Shown: in pieces, positions 1 to 11,700 of the stretch
Numbering within the stretch: position 1 is the first letter of the stretch
How the letters are laid out: every line of letters begins with the position of its first letter
From: Gavia stellata
Taxonomy: Eukaryota; Chordata; Aves; Gaviiformes; Gaviidae
Reading direction: 5' to 3'
Assembly: GCF_030936135.1 (NCBI RefSeq)
Contig: NC_082610.1
Coordinates: 15,882,428-15,946,427 of the forward strand
DNA length: 64,000 nt
Notes under the pieces: model-generated
The model's input: only the letters and a program-made list of their open reading frames with translations
The model's database searches: none
Told to the model about the DNA's origin: nothing
Made by a program: the position numbers and the translations under genes

Positions 1-1598
1 GTTTAGTAACAGCTTTTGCTATAGGTTGCTTTCTCTTGGTTTACAGATTTTGCCTTCAAAGCCAGGTCTCAGCCATTTCAGGATGTCAGAATGGCTGTGG
101 CAATGTGTCTCCTGCGGAGATCCACAGGACATGATGCCATATCCAGCCACATTAGACTTTTCCATTTTGTAAATGTATCTTGATAAAGAAAAATTTGATG
201 TATAGTGACGTTTTGCAAAGAAATGAAGCTCTGCCCTTTTGTAATTTTTGCAAAAATAAGTAGCAGATGCCAGGAGCTGTCACTACAGTTGGCTGCAGAA
301 ACACTTCCTTGTTTACATCCTCAAATACCTGTTACTTACTGAAATTAAGATATAGTGGTACCAACGTAGTGAAATGAGAGTCCCGTCTGAAAACATAGCA
401 ACACTCTGTAGCTCATTTCTAAAAATGAACCCTTTTTTTTTTAAACATACTGGGAAATAGGGAACTAGCTTGAGTCCTGTTATTTACGCATCTACAGATG
501 GCAAATGTCAAAACCATCTACAGTTACCCTAATGTTTTCTAATGCCTTAAAAGCTATACTTTTTATAATTATACTATCCAATACTATGCTAAATAACAGC
601 CTGTGTAGTTCCTTATGTAGTAAAGTACAATATCAATGAAGGAAAACAATTTTTTTCAGAGATACCCAAATTTCTAAACCTAGTATATTTTTCAGTGACA
701 AATGCAGGGATAGAGCAGCACTACAAAGCTGACCTCTCCATTCTTTGCACCTTTTCCATCAATTTGAGAAGCTGTCAGTCTGAATGATTGCACAGCAACT
801 GCTGTGCAGTCTCTGTTGCAAACAATTTTATTTACTCAAATGTGTATTTCATTAGCACATAATAGTTCACAGCTGGTACCTTCTAAGAAACTGCTTGAGA
901 GTAATTTCTGTGTTATAGGAGGTTATGGTGCATACAATACAGAGAGTTTCCATCTAATATCTCATTTCACACCCTCTCCCACTAGCTTATCATTGCTGTT
1001 ATTACTACATTGAGAAGAGGACTTCAATTTTTGTGCTGCCTATCACCAGTGACAGTAGAGAAAGTAGGATGGAGGTGCAGGCAGCCCTCCACCTTCACTG
1101 TGCATCATACCAAGCTACCCTGCTGCATGAATTCAGAGCCCACCTAGGAGGAGAGGATGAGTTATTCAGCCATGGAGTAGAGCCCTATGTAAACTTCCAT
1201 GTATGGAAATTTCCACAGTCAGAGAAAGACACTGGATACTTCAGTAGCAATGAGTGAAGTTCCTGAGTCCATGTCTATTCTACAGGCTGCGCAGACCTTG
1301 CCAGTGCATTTAGTACCATAGAGAAGTGACGCAACGTCTATTATAACACACAACGATTTTTCACATGATCAGCACATACAGTTGCATACAGTTTCTTCGC
1401 TAGAGGGAGTCTAAGACAAGGATTACTGAGCACTTCTAAAAGCTGATTAAGCAGCAGAGTAGTGGCATAATAAAATAGGATGTTGAGAACTGAATGATCC
1501 CTCAAAAGCCAAACAACAGCTGCCATGTTTCTAAACGCGCTTTCTTTTTTTCTTTTACAAGAATGCATTTCTTACATTATGCTGTTTCCTTTTGGAAG
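1..1598. other. No coding exon recognised upstream of the Ig exon
   Basis: I see only short chance reading frames here. If the NCR3LG1-like gene extends to the left, this is probably its intron 1 or promoter region. No signal-peptide exon could be identified. A T-rich stretch with AG near 1545-1560 precedes the Ig exon. Confidence 0.4.
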
Positions 1599-1949
1599 AG
1601 ACCCTAAAAGTGCAAATGAGCACTAAGCTAGTGATGCTCTTCCTGAATACAGGCACCTCTGTACCATGTTTGACCTCTGAGTACAATACACCACAACTGG
1701 ATAACAACAATATGAGAATCACTTGGTATTTAAAAACCCAAGATACTGACCAAGAAAAGATACTGTTTACATTTATAGCTGGAAACCACAGTCCTCCTAG
1801 AGTAGGATCCTACATGTTAGTGAAATAAAAAAAAGGCAATGCTCCACTATTTCTGCCAAAGATACAGCTGGAAGAAACAGGATTATACAGATGTCAACTC
1901 ATTGTCATTCCTGATGCTGCTCAAGGAACAGCTTCTTTGGAGGTAGTTG
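1599..1949 (+). pseudogene. NCR3LG1: NCR3LG1 (B7-H6)-like V-set Ig exon with an in-frame stop
   Basis: This exon encodes an immunoglobulin V-set domain resembling human B7-H6, the cell-surface ligand of the NK receptor NKp30. Visible hallmarks are an N-terminal LKVQM, the first Ig cysteine (SVPC), the core tryptophan (ITWYLK), and the C-terminal part LPKIQLEETGLYRC followed by AQGTASLEVV, which is close to the corresponding human region. The 3' end has a good donor (GTAAGT at 1950), and the acceptor AG is at about 1597-1598. An in-frame TAA at 1826-1828 sits against a run of A residues between the two halves of the domain. The reading frame is the same on both sides, so this is a nonsense change and not a frameshift. 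Position and strand match the human NCR3LG1-KCNJ11-ABCC8 order. Either this is a dying gene or the stop is a sequencing error beside the homopolymer. Confidence 0.75.
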
Positions 1950-2573
1950 GTAAGTTATTTTATATTAGCATTTTTTTCCCAGGACTCCTAAAGGTAAAAA
2001 TTGCCTATATCAGAGCCAGCTTAGGGATTCTAGTTCATTCGGTCTCTGAAGCTCCCAGGGAAGCACAATCCCCAATGAATAGCCAAGCAAACTGATAAAA
2101 ATCATGATGTTAAATATCAGAACTGGGATAAAGGAATAGGGTGTTGTCATCAAGGCATGCCTTAAGTTTTTGATCAGTCTCTCTGTATCTCTAGTTTATT
2201 GTCTGTGTTCAATGTCATGCTGCTTCCTACACATAAAGCCATGGCTCAGTTTCAAATACCCTCTTTCTATGCATTTTATTTTTTAGCAAAGAAAGAGGAA
2301 AATTAAGTGCTGTAAATGTTCACTTATTTGTGTTAACTGAGTATTATAAAATTATCAAGAACTTAATAAATTACATACGCTATTCATAGTCTAAATAAGT
2401 ATCTGTACTTTCATTTTCTACTGTCTTTGCACTACTCAGGCAAGAAAAAAATACAGCCAGTCATCTGCCCTGATGGGTAGATTTAGTTCCATCTACAGGT
2501 AATTACAGTATCATCAGAATAGTCTTTATTAATTTATCTATTAATTATTTACAGCTCCCAAGTTGCATTTTAG
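1950..2573 (+). other. Intron of the NCR3LG1-like locus without a C-type Ig exon
   Basis: In mammals a C-type Ig exon follows the V exon. I found no cysteine and tryptophan pattern of a C-type domain in any frame here, so the exon is missing, too degraded, or elsewhere. Confidence 0.4.
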
Positions 2574-2689
2574 TTGACTCAGTCTTTGGATTAACAGCTG
2601 CCTGTCTTTTGGTTGGACTGATTGCTTTCCTGTACATTAAGCACTATAAACCACATAAGTGGTTTCAAGTGTCTAAATTTCCATTTTGA
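2574..2689 (+). pseudogene. Possible transmembrane/short-tail exon of the NCR3LG1-like gene
   Basis: An AG acceptor at 2572-2573 (a second candidate lies at about 2553-2554) opens a frame that is in phase with the V exon donor (G|TT). It begins VDSVFGLTAACLLVGLIAF and continues LYIKHYKPHKW, ending at TGA 2687-2689. That is one hydrophobic span followed by a short basic tail, as expected for a type I membrane protein. No sequence similarity to a named tail could be confirmed. Upstream decay of the locus means it may no longer be expressed. Confidence 0.4.
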
Positions 2690-3736
2690 TGGTATTAAAA
2701 TTTCTACATTGAAAACTGTTTTTGCAAATGATTTTATTCTAAGGCTAACAGGAGGGATGAGTGACTACAGCCAGCACTGGTATACTCCTTACCGCTATTG
2801 TGATCTTTAGCCACTGCTCCCAAAACCAACGCTCACATGCTTTTGTTCCCATTTGCTTAAAAGCAATGTTTTCAGTCGGTACTTCGGTGGCTGCAGGCAG
2901 GCTGGAGATTGCTAAGCCATCTGTGCTGTTACGTGGCACCGCAGACCTGCGCTGGCTGGTCAGGTTGGTTCCTGCGGCTGCCTGCCTGCACAGCACCAGC
3001 CTCACTGAGGACCAGGGATCACCAGTCGGCATCATATCCATTTGATCTCTGCCAGCTTATACATGCTTTGTTGTTGCTCATCTTTCAGCCTAGACATGTC
3101 CAATGTTTCAGATGTCCCTTGGGCTCCTCAGGACAAAGCCAGGGTTGCACCAGTGTTGCACCAAGTATGCACAGAGCATTTTTGTTTATGCTTTCCTCTT
3201 TGGTCCACCTGAAAACATCTGGAGAGGACACACTGCCTTTAAACTTGTGTTAGCTCTGCCATGATTCAGACTCGCTCAGACTCTGCTCTGGAGAGAGATC
3301 AGTGCAGCTGTGTCCTGGACGTCCAGCTTTATATGCATAGACATGCCAGAAAGAGAGATTTGAAAGGGCTGAATCTAAGGAGGAACAAAAATACTGCTCC
3401 TGATAAGATTTCACAGGCTTTGTCATGAACTATCTTAATAAAGTATTAAAAAGAAAAAAAGAATCCCACCCAGATCTGATTATTTGTCCCAATGTGAGAC
3501 TCCTACGTGGCACTGCACTTGCAAACCAATGCAAGCGAAAGAAAAAAAATGTTCCAGATATAGATCTAAATCTAGCCTGAGGTCTAGATTCGGTTTGAGA
3601 AACAGAGTTAGCCTGAGAATGTCAGAGTGCCCACAGCACTTGTATTCCTGCCTACCCCACTAGAATTCAGGGAACCTAATCCCTTGAGCAGACTTGATGA
3701 TCTCTATCTCTTAGAAGGTTTCAAGAAACTCTTAGC

Positions 3737-3788
3737 AAAAAAAAAAAAAAAGAAAAGAAAAAAAAAAGAAAAAGAAAAAGGGAAAGAA
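3737..3788. repeat. A-rich (A)n/(GAAAA)n low-complexity tract
   Basis: About 50 bases consist almost only of A with single interspersed G residues. It resembles the tract at 33622-33660 in composition and is likely an independent microsatellite. Confidence 0.85.
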
Positions 3789-5815
3789 TAGGTCTTGGAG
3801 TTCGTGAAATATCTTCCTGTGGAAATATTTTTTAGTAGGATGACACTGATGATTTACAAGAAAGTAAAGAGATTGTTTCTCCTGCAGCAGGCAAAGCACC
3901 GTAATTCACCACCTTTTAAGTTGTGCTGGCATAGCTGTTTTGGGGACCATGAGGAGGACCAACAAGGGGAAACTGAGAACTTCATAAGCCAGGAAAAATA
4001 TAATAAAACATATAATTACACGTTACATTTGTTACAGAAGCCCTGTAGCTGGACAAGTACTAAATTATTATAAGTACATTTTAGTATCCAAAGGACTAGA
4101 GGTTCGTTGTGTTTAAGCTGTCAAAAAAATGTTATTTCTCATACTTATTGCATTCCTCACTGAGACTGGATCCCTCTTGTTTCCTGTATAAATAACCAAA
4201 TATATAAATACCAAGGCTGTAAAGAGCTAAATAATCAAGTTATCTGACCTCCTTTTCACACCTTTATCTGCTTAACTAGCATTAGCAAATACTGTAACAT
4301 CTCTCTGTGCCTGTGTATATATAGAGTAATTTCTGCCCTGAAGAGATTCAAATCCAGTGGTTACTGGAGGAGGATATAATCAAGGATAATGTCAGACAAG
4401 AGCTACCAGGCAACTCAGGTGACTGCTTCTACCTACAATCTGTGCTTCAGGTAACATCTATAGCTTTCATGTCTGGCAAAAAAAATGCTTTCAAAGTAAT
4501 GTACAAAGCCTGGGAAAACCCATCACAAAAGAGATATTTCTAAGGCTTCCAGGTATGTATAATACATCTATGGGTCCTTTCACTTTAAGGGCAGTACAGA
4601 GCACTATTTGATGTAACTTGATGACGGAAAAAATTATTTTTTTTTCAGATGTACAGAGTCATTTGCGTCAGGAAGGTGTAACTTAGGAGTCACTGTGCAA
4701 GCATGATTCAGCCCTCAGGAAACCCTGGCTGTAGCTTGCTATTGAAGCACTTGGTGCTGCAGTAGATATATTCACTTGGCATGTCATGTTTTGACACTAA
4801 CACTCTCTGCAAAAGTGTCAACAAATTGGTATAAACAAACGTTGAATTTAAGCTCGGATTTTTGCTTTGCCGGAATTGTTTTATTTCAAATGAATGAAGA
4901 ATATTATACTTCCCACTATGAAATTTGCTAAAAGTAAAGTGGCTGGTAAAAAAACCAAAAGCCAAAAATTGAGGTTCTGTTAACTTTAATCCAGCCATTC
5001 CACCACCAGTTTGCTTTCCAGGAGATAACCCAGCTGACAGGAGCAATTCCACTTTCTCTCTCCCCTGTCAATGACAAAAAGACGTAATCTTGTATTTACC
5101 CTGCTGTAAAATTCTAGCGGCAAGGAAGCAATATATATTTTAGATTTCATAATTGAGCAGTGTTAACATCAAATCCTTGTCTGGGTTTTACTTCTCAACT
5201 CATTTGACATCAAACTATAGATCTTTCTCTGATTTTATAGCAAAGTAACAAAATATTTTAGTTGGTGGAAGTAATGGTAAATGGGCTGAAAACAGCCTGC
5301 TCAAGACAAGTGCTTAATTGCTATCAAGTTGATAGGACTCATACTTTGATCTTATTCCTGCTGCCATGAAAAACAACCCCACACCCTTTAACAAAGAGCA
5401 AAATTTCTCTCTTTTAATATATGCGGTATGACACACTACGTATGTATGTACGTAAGTGCAGTGTCTTACTGAGCCCAGGTACTGAGGACTCAAAGAACAG
5501 CAAGAGTATACTTTTTTCGGTTGCAATTCTTTCTTCTGTAATAAATCACTCTTGGCTTAGTGTCCCAGAAGTATTTTACTGCAGCAGCTTTTTAATGGAA
5601 GACTTTCTCTCTTGCTTTACCAAAGTCGCCTCTTGTCTCTGAGATAAGGGAAATTCCTACACAGAACACAGCCAATAAGACTGTCTGTCTTGAAAATTCC
5701 ATATCAAATTTTTCACCTGACAACATCAAGAGTTGTATGTCTGTATCAGAGCCACAAAGACTGGACAGAGTTACCTGAAGCCAACCTAGTCATGAAAAAT
5801 AATATTGGAGAAAAT

Positions 5816-5818
<3 letters not shown>

Positions 5819-5850
<32 letters not shown>
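5819..5850. repeat. Homopolymer T tract (32 T)
   Basis: An uninterrupted run of T. On the - strand it reads as poly(A), so it could be the tail of an old retrocopy lying at higher coordinates, but no parent gene is recognised there. Length is probably polymorphic and prone to sequencing error. Confidence 0.9.
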
Positions 5851-5852
<2 letters not shown>

Positions 5853-7225
5853 GAGCACAGTTGTCTCCAAAGGCATTTGACAATATTAAGATATTAAGAT
5901 GTGAAGCTTTTCATCCAGCAGCTCAGCACTGTGTAGAACAAGCCTTTCAACTCAAGCTTGCAGGTAAACTGTATTGTTTTATTATTTTTTGTTATCTCTT
6001 AGAAGTTAGTTTAAATTTGGATACTAGTTTGCAAATACTCAAGCTTCTTTTAGTGTGGCTGGATAATGGTGTAAGACACCCCATAAAGTTATTAGAGGTA
6101 TTGGAGTCTTACCTAAAGGAGATTATATCTTTAAGGAAGTATTTCTGTATGTCAGAATAATGTGGAAATTTTTTATTTTTATTTAAACTGCTTCAGAAAA
6201 ATGAATGAAATTTGAGTGCCAGCACACCGTTTTAGTCATGCATTCTCACTGCATCCAGATTTTTTTAAGTCAGTAAGAAGACATCTGTTGAATTTAGGCA
6301 CTTAGGAGTAGTTTCTCTGAGAGCCAATGTGAAAACCAGTGATGACTGAATAGTGACTAATGAGAACATACTACTAAAAATTTTGTGGACTAGTGTAAAT
6401 TTGGCAATACTTTTTCATATAAGATTATGGATTTTTCTATGGATATATTAACTCCCTTTATGATAGGTCAGTATAAGATTATTACTACTGTAAATAATTT
6501 TATTTCTTCCTACTTAGTAGAAGAACCTAACAGGGCTGCTAATAAACCATCTCTGACTGCAAATCAGAGCCACACAGAACCCTTGAAGTATTAGTTTTAA
6601 AACAGAACAAAGCTATAAAGGCCATTGTGATACTATCGTTCCTGAGCACAATTCTTGCCTCACCAGGCAGACAATACTGGAAAGAACACTAAGTGACTGG
6701 ATGGCTAACGCAGCAGCTGCATGCCCCTGTGTCTCCTACAGGACTCTAGGTTTGGGATCAACAATGTGTGTGTAGAAGGGGAAGAAATAGGCAGGATGTA
6801 TATTGTCCACCACCACCACCAAAGAAGTTGTCTCCAGGTTAATACTAGTAGTTGTTAAACACAGACCTTTTTTTGATATGGAAGTCACCTGAAGGAGGCA
6901 GTAAGGAATCTCTGGCAGTCCAGACAGAGGTTCACAGAAATACAGAGAAGGGTTTTGAACAGGCAACATTTTCACATTGGGCCTGCTCAAGGCCAAGTTC
7001 AAACAAGGGGAATAAGCAAGCAGGGAGTCTTGTATTTATACTGGTCTCTTTGGGTAGTTATTTAATGTTACGAGACATGAGTGAAATGTTTAAAATTACG
7101 ATTTTAATAGTAAAACACAAACCACTCAGCCAACATGACACATTTATGGAGTGGCTTTGGTGCCAACACCTTTATCCTCTTCCCTCTGAAAAAAAAAAAT
7201 CAAATCAAAGATTCTGGTCCATCTA

Positions 7226-7620
7226 GCCAAGAAGCAGTTACCGCTTTGAAGATGAAGTGCATTACTGCACATCCAAAGGCTAGCGTGGATGTGACACTTC
7301 AGTGCTGTGTATCTGGAAGGAATAGAAACAGGGTGAGTTTAGTTACCTGGTTTAAGGGACTATTCCCAGTTGAGGAAGAAGTAGAAAATAAGGACTATGA
7401 GGATAGATCTGGTTTCATCTCTGGTGTAACTTGCAAAACAGAAAAGCAGAGCTAAGAATGTAGGATCAGGTGGGAGGTTTCTACTGAAGATGAAAATTTT
7501 GAGGAAACCTATGTTTTAAAACTTGATTGAGCTCCACTTAACAAAGGAAATGGACTCTCTTCAGTGAAGACAGATCTGCACATTACAGTAGAAACACTTG
7601 TGATAACACTGAAATATCTT
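7226..7620 (+). pseudogene. Unidentified broken coding-like segment
   Basis: One frame stays protein-like for about 130 codons but has two in-frame stops (TAA about 7453, TGA about 7529). It contains VDVTLQCCVSG and VTWFKG, reminiscent of the first cysteine and tryptophan of an Ig-like domain, and later STEDENFEETYVLKLD and SSVKTDLHITVE. An AG precedes it at about 7225, and a donor-like GTGAGT lies at about 7332. I do not recognise the parent protein. It could be a degraded Ig-domain exon of the neighbouring locus, a processed pseudogene fragment, or chance. Confidence 0.25.
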
Positions 7621-8448
7621 GAATGGTAGTACTGTAATTTAAGAGTTCTGACTGCAGGTCACAGGCCTGTGGAACTTTATTTTGAAGTGACATACTTTTC
7701 AAGCTATGTACAGTAATAAACAAAATAAGTAGAAAAAAAATCAAATAAAGGAATAACAACTTCACCGCAATCAAAAAAAGGAAACACAAAAGAGCAACCT
7801 TCCAAACTGAATGATTAAATATCACTATCAAATGCTTCCATTTACTGAAGCAGGTAGATTCTAAGCATAAAGATTTCAGCTACGGATGTCCAGACAACAC
7901 TTGATAGTCCGTGAGAAAATAATGACTGCTTCCTATAGAGACATTTCTAAAGATAGATACTGCCTTTAGAAAAATACCTGTTAACTCCTAGAATTCTAGA
8001 AGCATGAGCTTTCTCTGTGTTTGGCGGAGCCAGCCATTAGTTCTTTCAAATCAAGCTACCCTCGCATATTCAGCGATCAGCACATCCACAGAGTGCTAGT
8101 CATCTTCTAAAACATCAGTGGGAATGGCTGCATAGGGTAGCTTCTTTACCCTTGGGGTCAAAATTTACCATCATTTTACATAAGGAAGCTGCGCTTTCTT
8201 TCTGGGCACTCTGTTCCAACAAAATCCATGCATTTTGCAAGAACACTCTGATCTTCCTGCTTATCTCACTGCTCTCCTTCTCCACCCATCCCATGAAAGA
8301 AGCATTATCTTGCTAACTATTTTCCCTCAAGTTTTAAAGCTACAGTAATGCTAACAACACTGGAAAAATGCATCTGTGGCAAAGGGAGGGTCTGGAAAAT
8401 ATTGTCCCTGTTACTTGTATGCACTCACCAGGAGACAGCAAGAACTTA

Positions 8449-8757
8449 GAATCACAGAATGATTTGGGTTGCAAAAGGCCTTTAAGATCATCGAGTCCAA
8501 CCGTTAACCTAACCCTGCCAAGTGCCCCACTGAACCATGTCCCTAAGCACCACATCTACACATCTTTTAGATACTTCCAGGGATGGCGACTCAACCACTT
8601 CCCTGGGCAGCCTGTTCCAGTGCTTGATAAGCCTTTCAGTGAAGAAATTTTTCCTAAAAGCCAATCTAAACGTCCCCTGACACAACTCGAGGCCCTTTCC
8701 TGTTGTCCTCTCGCTTGTTACTTTCCTCGCTCCAACCTCCTTTCAGGTACTTGACAA
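8449..8757 (-). mobile_element. CR1 LINE, 5'-truncated 3' end
   Basis: On the + strand this begins with the reverse complement of the typical avian CR1 3' terminus (AGAATCACAGAATGATTTGG, then AAGATCATCGAGTCCAACC). It continues through characteristic CR1 3'-region text such as CCATGTCCCTAAGCACCAC and CCTGGGCAGCCTGTTCCAG. The element therefore lies on the - strand and is about 300 bp long. It has a short internal deletion near 8725. It is an ordinary non-autonomous remnant. Confidence 0.9.
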
Positions 8758-11700
8758 ACAGGGCAAGCTGATCTCAGACCACTACATAAACATTCAAGTC
8801 ATTCAAATGCCTCAGCATAAAGCATTATACAATATGCTCAAGGGCTGTATTCTCTCATACTAGAGAAAAGAAAATAAACCAAGATTTTTACTCACAAGGG
8901 ACAAGAGGTTCCCAGGAGATACTGAAGCAGGAGACTTTTAACGTAAAACACGGGGAACAGCATCATTGTTGCAGCAAAGGCACCATCAGGGACTATTTGG
9001 ATCAGCTGCCCACCCCATTAATCTAATAGTGCCCAACCCTAAGAGGGAAATCCTGCTGCTAATGAACTCTCTGGCAAGCTCTCTTGGATTTAAAGGCCCA
9101 GGATTTAACATTGGGGCCTGATTGGAAGCTCACTGAAGTCAAGGGCTCCTGCTGCTGGCATTGAAACTTGCTGTCAATCTCTGTGCCTCAGCTTTGCTTA
9201 GGAATAACATTATTATGACTGTAACAGCAACAATGCTATTTATACACCGTGCCTACCCTCTCTTGGGCAGAGAAAAGATGAATGCAAAACAATAAGCGGG
9301 TATTTGCCACTTGAAATAGCAAATGAACTAGAACAGCCAGGGAAGGAAAAGGGTGGCTCCCACCTCCTGCTGTAGCATGTGGCAGCCCTACTCCCAGCTC
9401 AGGGCCTCACCACCCTCATGGCAGCAGAGGCAGAGGGACGGGGTGGGATGCCCGATGCCTCCTGCCAGGGCAGGCCCCAGCTCCTGTGAGGGGAGGAAAG
9501 AAGAGACACATTCCTCTGAGGGACCACCATCACAAGGCCTCTGGGCCCCCGCTGGTTCAGATGGGATTGATTATTTAAGGCTGCTCAGCTTTGCAGTAAG
9601 GGCTGGTTAGGAAACCTCTCATAGAGTTGCCATCTGCATTTAAACTCAATAAGTCAGGCACAAAGGTTGACAGGGGCAAGTGATGAAGAGGGCCTGCAGG
9701 TTTTAATTTTTGAAAATTACTTTTAAACTGAGTCAGCCCCTGTGATGATTCTTTAAAGTCACGCTATGTATCAAAATAGGGGCATAAGCCAGAAAAACAT
9801 GCAGCATACTGTCTTCTGTAGGCATCCAGCAGTGCTAAGAGCAGGATGGAGGCAGTGGTATCTGCAGCCTCTCAAGAATGTCTTCTGCTCTTTTAATAGT
9901 TCTCCTTGGGGGGGTGTGGAGGTTTGTATCACGTATCTTTCGCCTGTTGCTGAATCAAAAATAGTACACTGAGTCATTTGTTACAGGCAGATAGACAGTC
10001 ACCAGCCACGTTGAGCACGCATCACACCACCCGCTCTGCTCCAGCTTGCCCAAAGCCTTCTTCACACAAGGGTCTTCTCACCTCAAACAGCAGCTTTGCT
10101 TGAGTAAGGTCTGCAGTGCTGATTAAATCCCTCCTCCTGCTGCAGCACATGCTTTCAGCAGGTTGGCAGATTACATCCTTTGTTCCAAAAATCCACTGAA
10201 ATGGGTGGGAATTTTTCTACTGCCTTCCAGGAACCTTGGGTCAGGGCTGTTGGGTTTGAGATATCCACCTTGGAACAGGGCAGTTGGCCCTGCATGAATG
10301 CAAAGAGCATTGACCCTGCCCATTTTTAGTGGCAACACCAGTATGACTTTTAGCATGGGGAGAGAGAAAGGTGTAATCAGGAAGCCTAAAATGCAGTGAT
10401 TCTGAACCACCTTCTCTTCTCCCTCAATCCTAACCTGAAGACCTAAACCACTTTCACTTCCACAGGAACCCGAACAATGAACAACAGGGAATAATCTATT
10501 GCAGTTTATTAAAATCCAGTTCCTAGGAATAGGTATTTCCATGCTTTGTACAAGGAATCACTGTGAAAGTTGCAAGCTTGGCAATTTCACAGACATTTTT
10601 GGGTTTCTAATATCTATTTTATTTTTTTATTGCCCAGAGCACTCTTGTGCTTTATCCCAAATCAAAACAAACTGTGCTAGCAGATGTACAATAATTACTT
10701 TTAGGGGTGACCGATACACAAAGAAAGAGTGAAAGAGGAAGGAAAACATGAAGAAACAAATTCAGTTTTCAAAGAACTATTAATTATTCATTAGATTGAT
10801 ATTATAAACGATTAATAAATAACTAACCACAAGAATCAGTCATCACAAAGCCTTCCTAACACTGCTTCCAACAGGGCTCTGTTGTGACTTGTACCTTGCT
10901 CAACACACAGCAGTATTTGCCCACTGGATTGAGCAATGCTGATCATGCCCAGCCTGCAGTCTCGCCTTACAGGGCAGACTGAATTTTGACATTGACCCCC
11001 TCACTAATCTGCGCTAGCATGTAAACCTTGGCCTTGTTAAAGACTTTTATACCAGCCTCTCATATCTGCTTTTTAGGTCTCTGATCTCTCATCTCAATAT
11101 CGTCACAACTTTGTTGGTGTGAAGGGCTTCAAAAGAAAACAGTTTATTACTTCTCGACATTGCCTTCCCACTGTGTCACTTGTGGATTTTAAATTTATTT
11201 ATTTGCTGTCCCTGACCCTCTTTTGCCTTAATATGCAGCCTCTTGAGTTCACTTCTGGTTTGTATCTGTTTTATTGGGACATTGTCCTACTGAAATACAC
11301 TGCTATAATACTATACTTATCATGTGCCTTGGGGAATAAAGAGACAAAGTCAGACCTTGTTATACTCTAATTTTGTACACATATGTCACTTGATTTCATT
11401 AGGAAACGCAGCGTGAAACTGATACGCCCAGTGGGTGTTTCTCACCAGCAGTCACTAGAAGTATTTTAAAACTATGGCATATAACATAAGTGTTCTCCAG
11501 TCTCCGTTTCTGATTAATAAGCTCTGTAATCCTTGTGTCCACCCAAACAGCTTGACAAACTCCAATTCAAATGCACTGAACAGTGTGAGCTATGAGTATA
11601 AACTGATAATGGTCTCTGGACTCTGAAGCACATGAAAGGCAATTCCCATGGACACAGTTGGTTCTGCCACGCCCTAAACTCAGCAATGGGTCTCTACAAA

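Larger units (their letters stand above)
2690..7225. other. Gene-poor region
   Basis: No gene is recognised. Several 60-150 codon open frames occur, but none has domain content or codon structure suggesting a protein. The region contains a purine-rich tract near 3.74 kb and a long T tract near 5.82 kb, annotated separately. Confidence 0.5.

Noticed and set aside
2745-3253. Overlapping 94-114 codon frames on both strands
   Set aside because: Moderately GC-rich noncoding sequence. No domain, start context or splice support.
5690-6160. 156-codon frame on the + strand containing a poly-Phe run
   Set aside because: The Phe run comes from the T homopolymer. The rest shows no recognisable protein, though a donor-like GTAAAC follows one part.
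9353-9610. 85-codon frame in a GC-richer patch
   Set aside because: No family resemblance and no exon signals. The composition alone explains the open frame.
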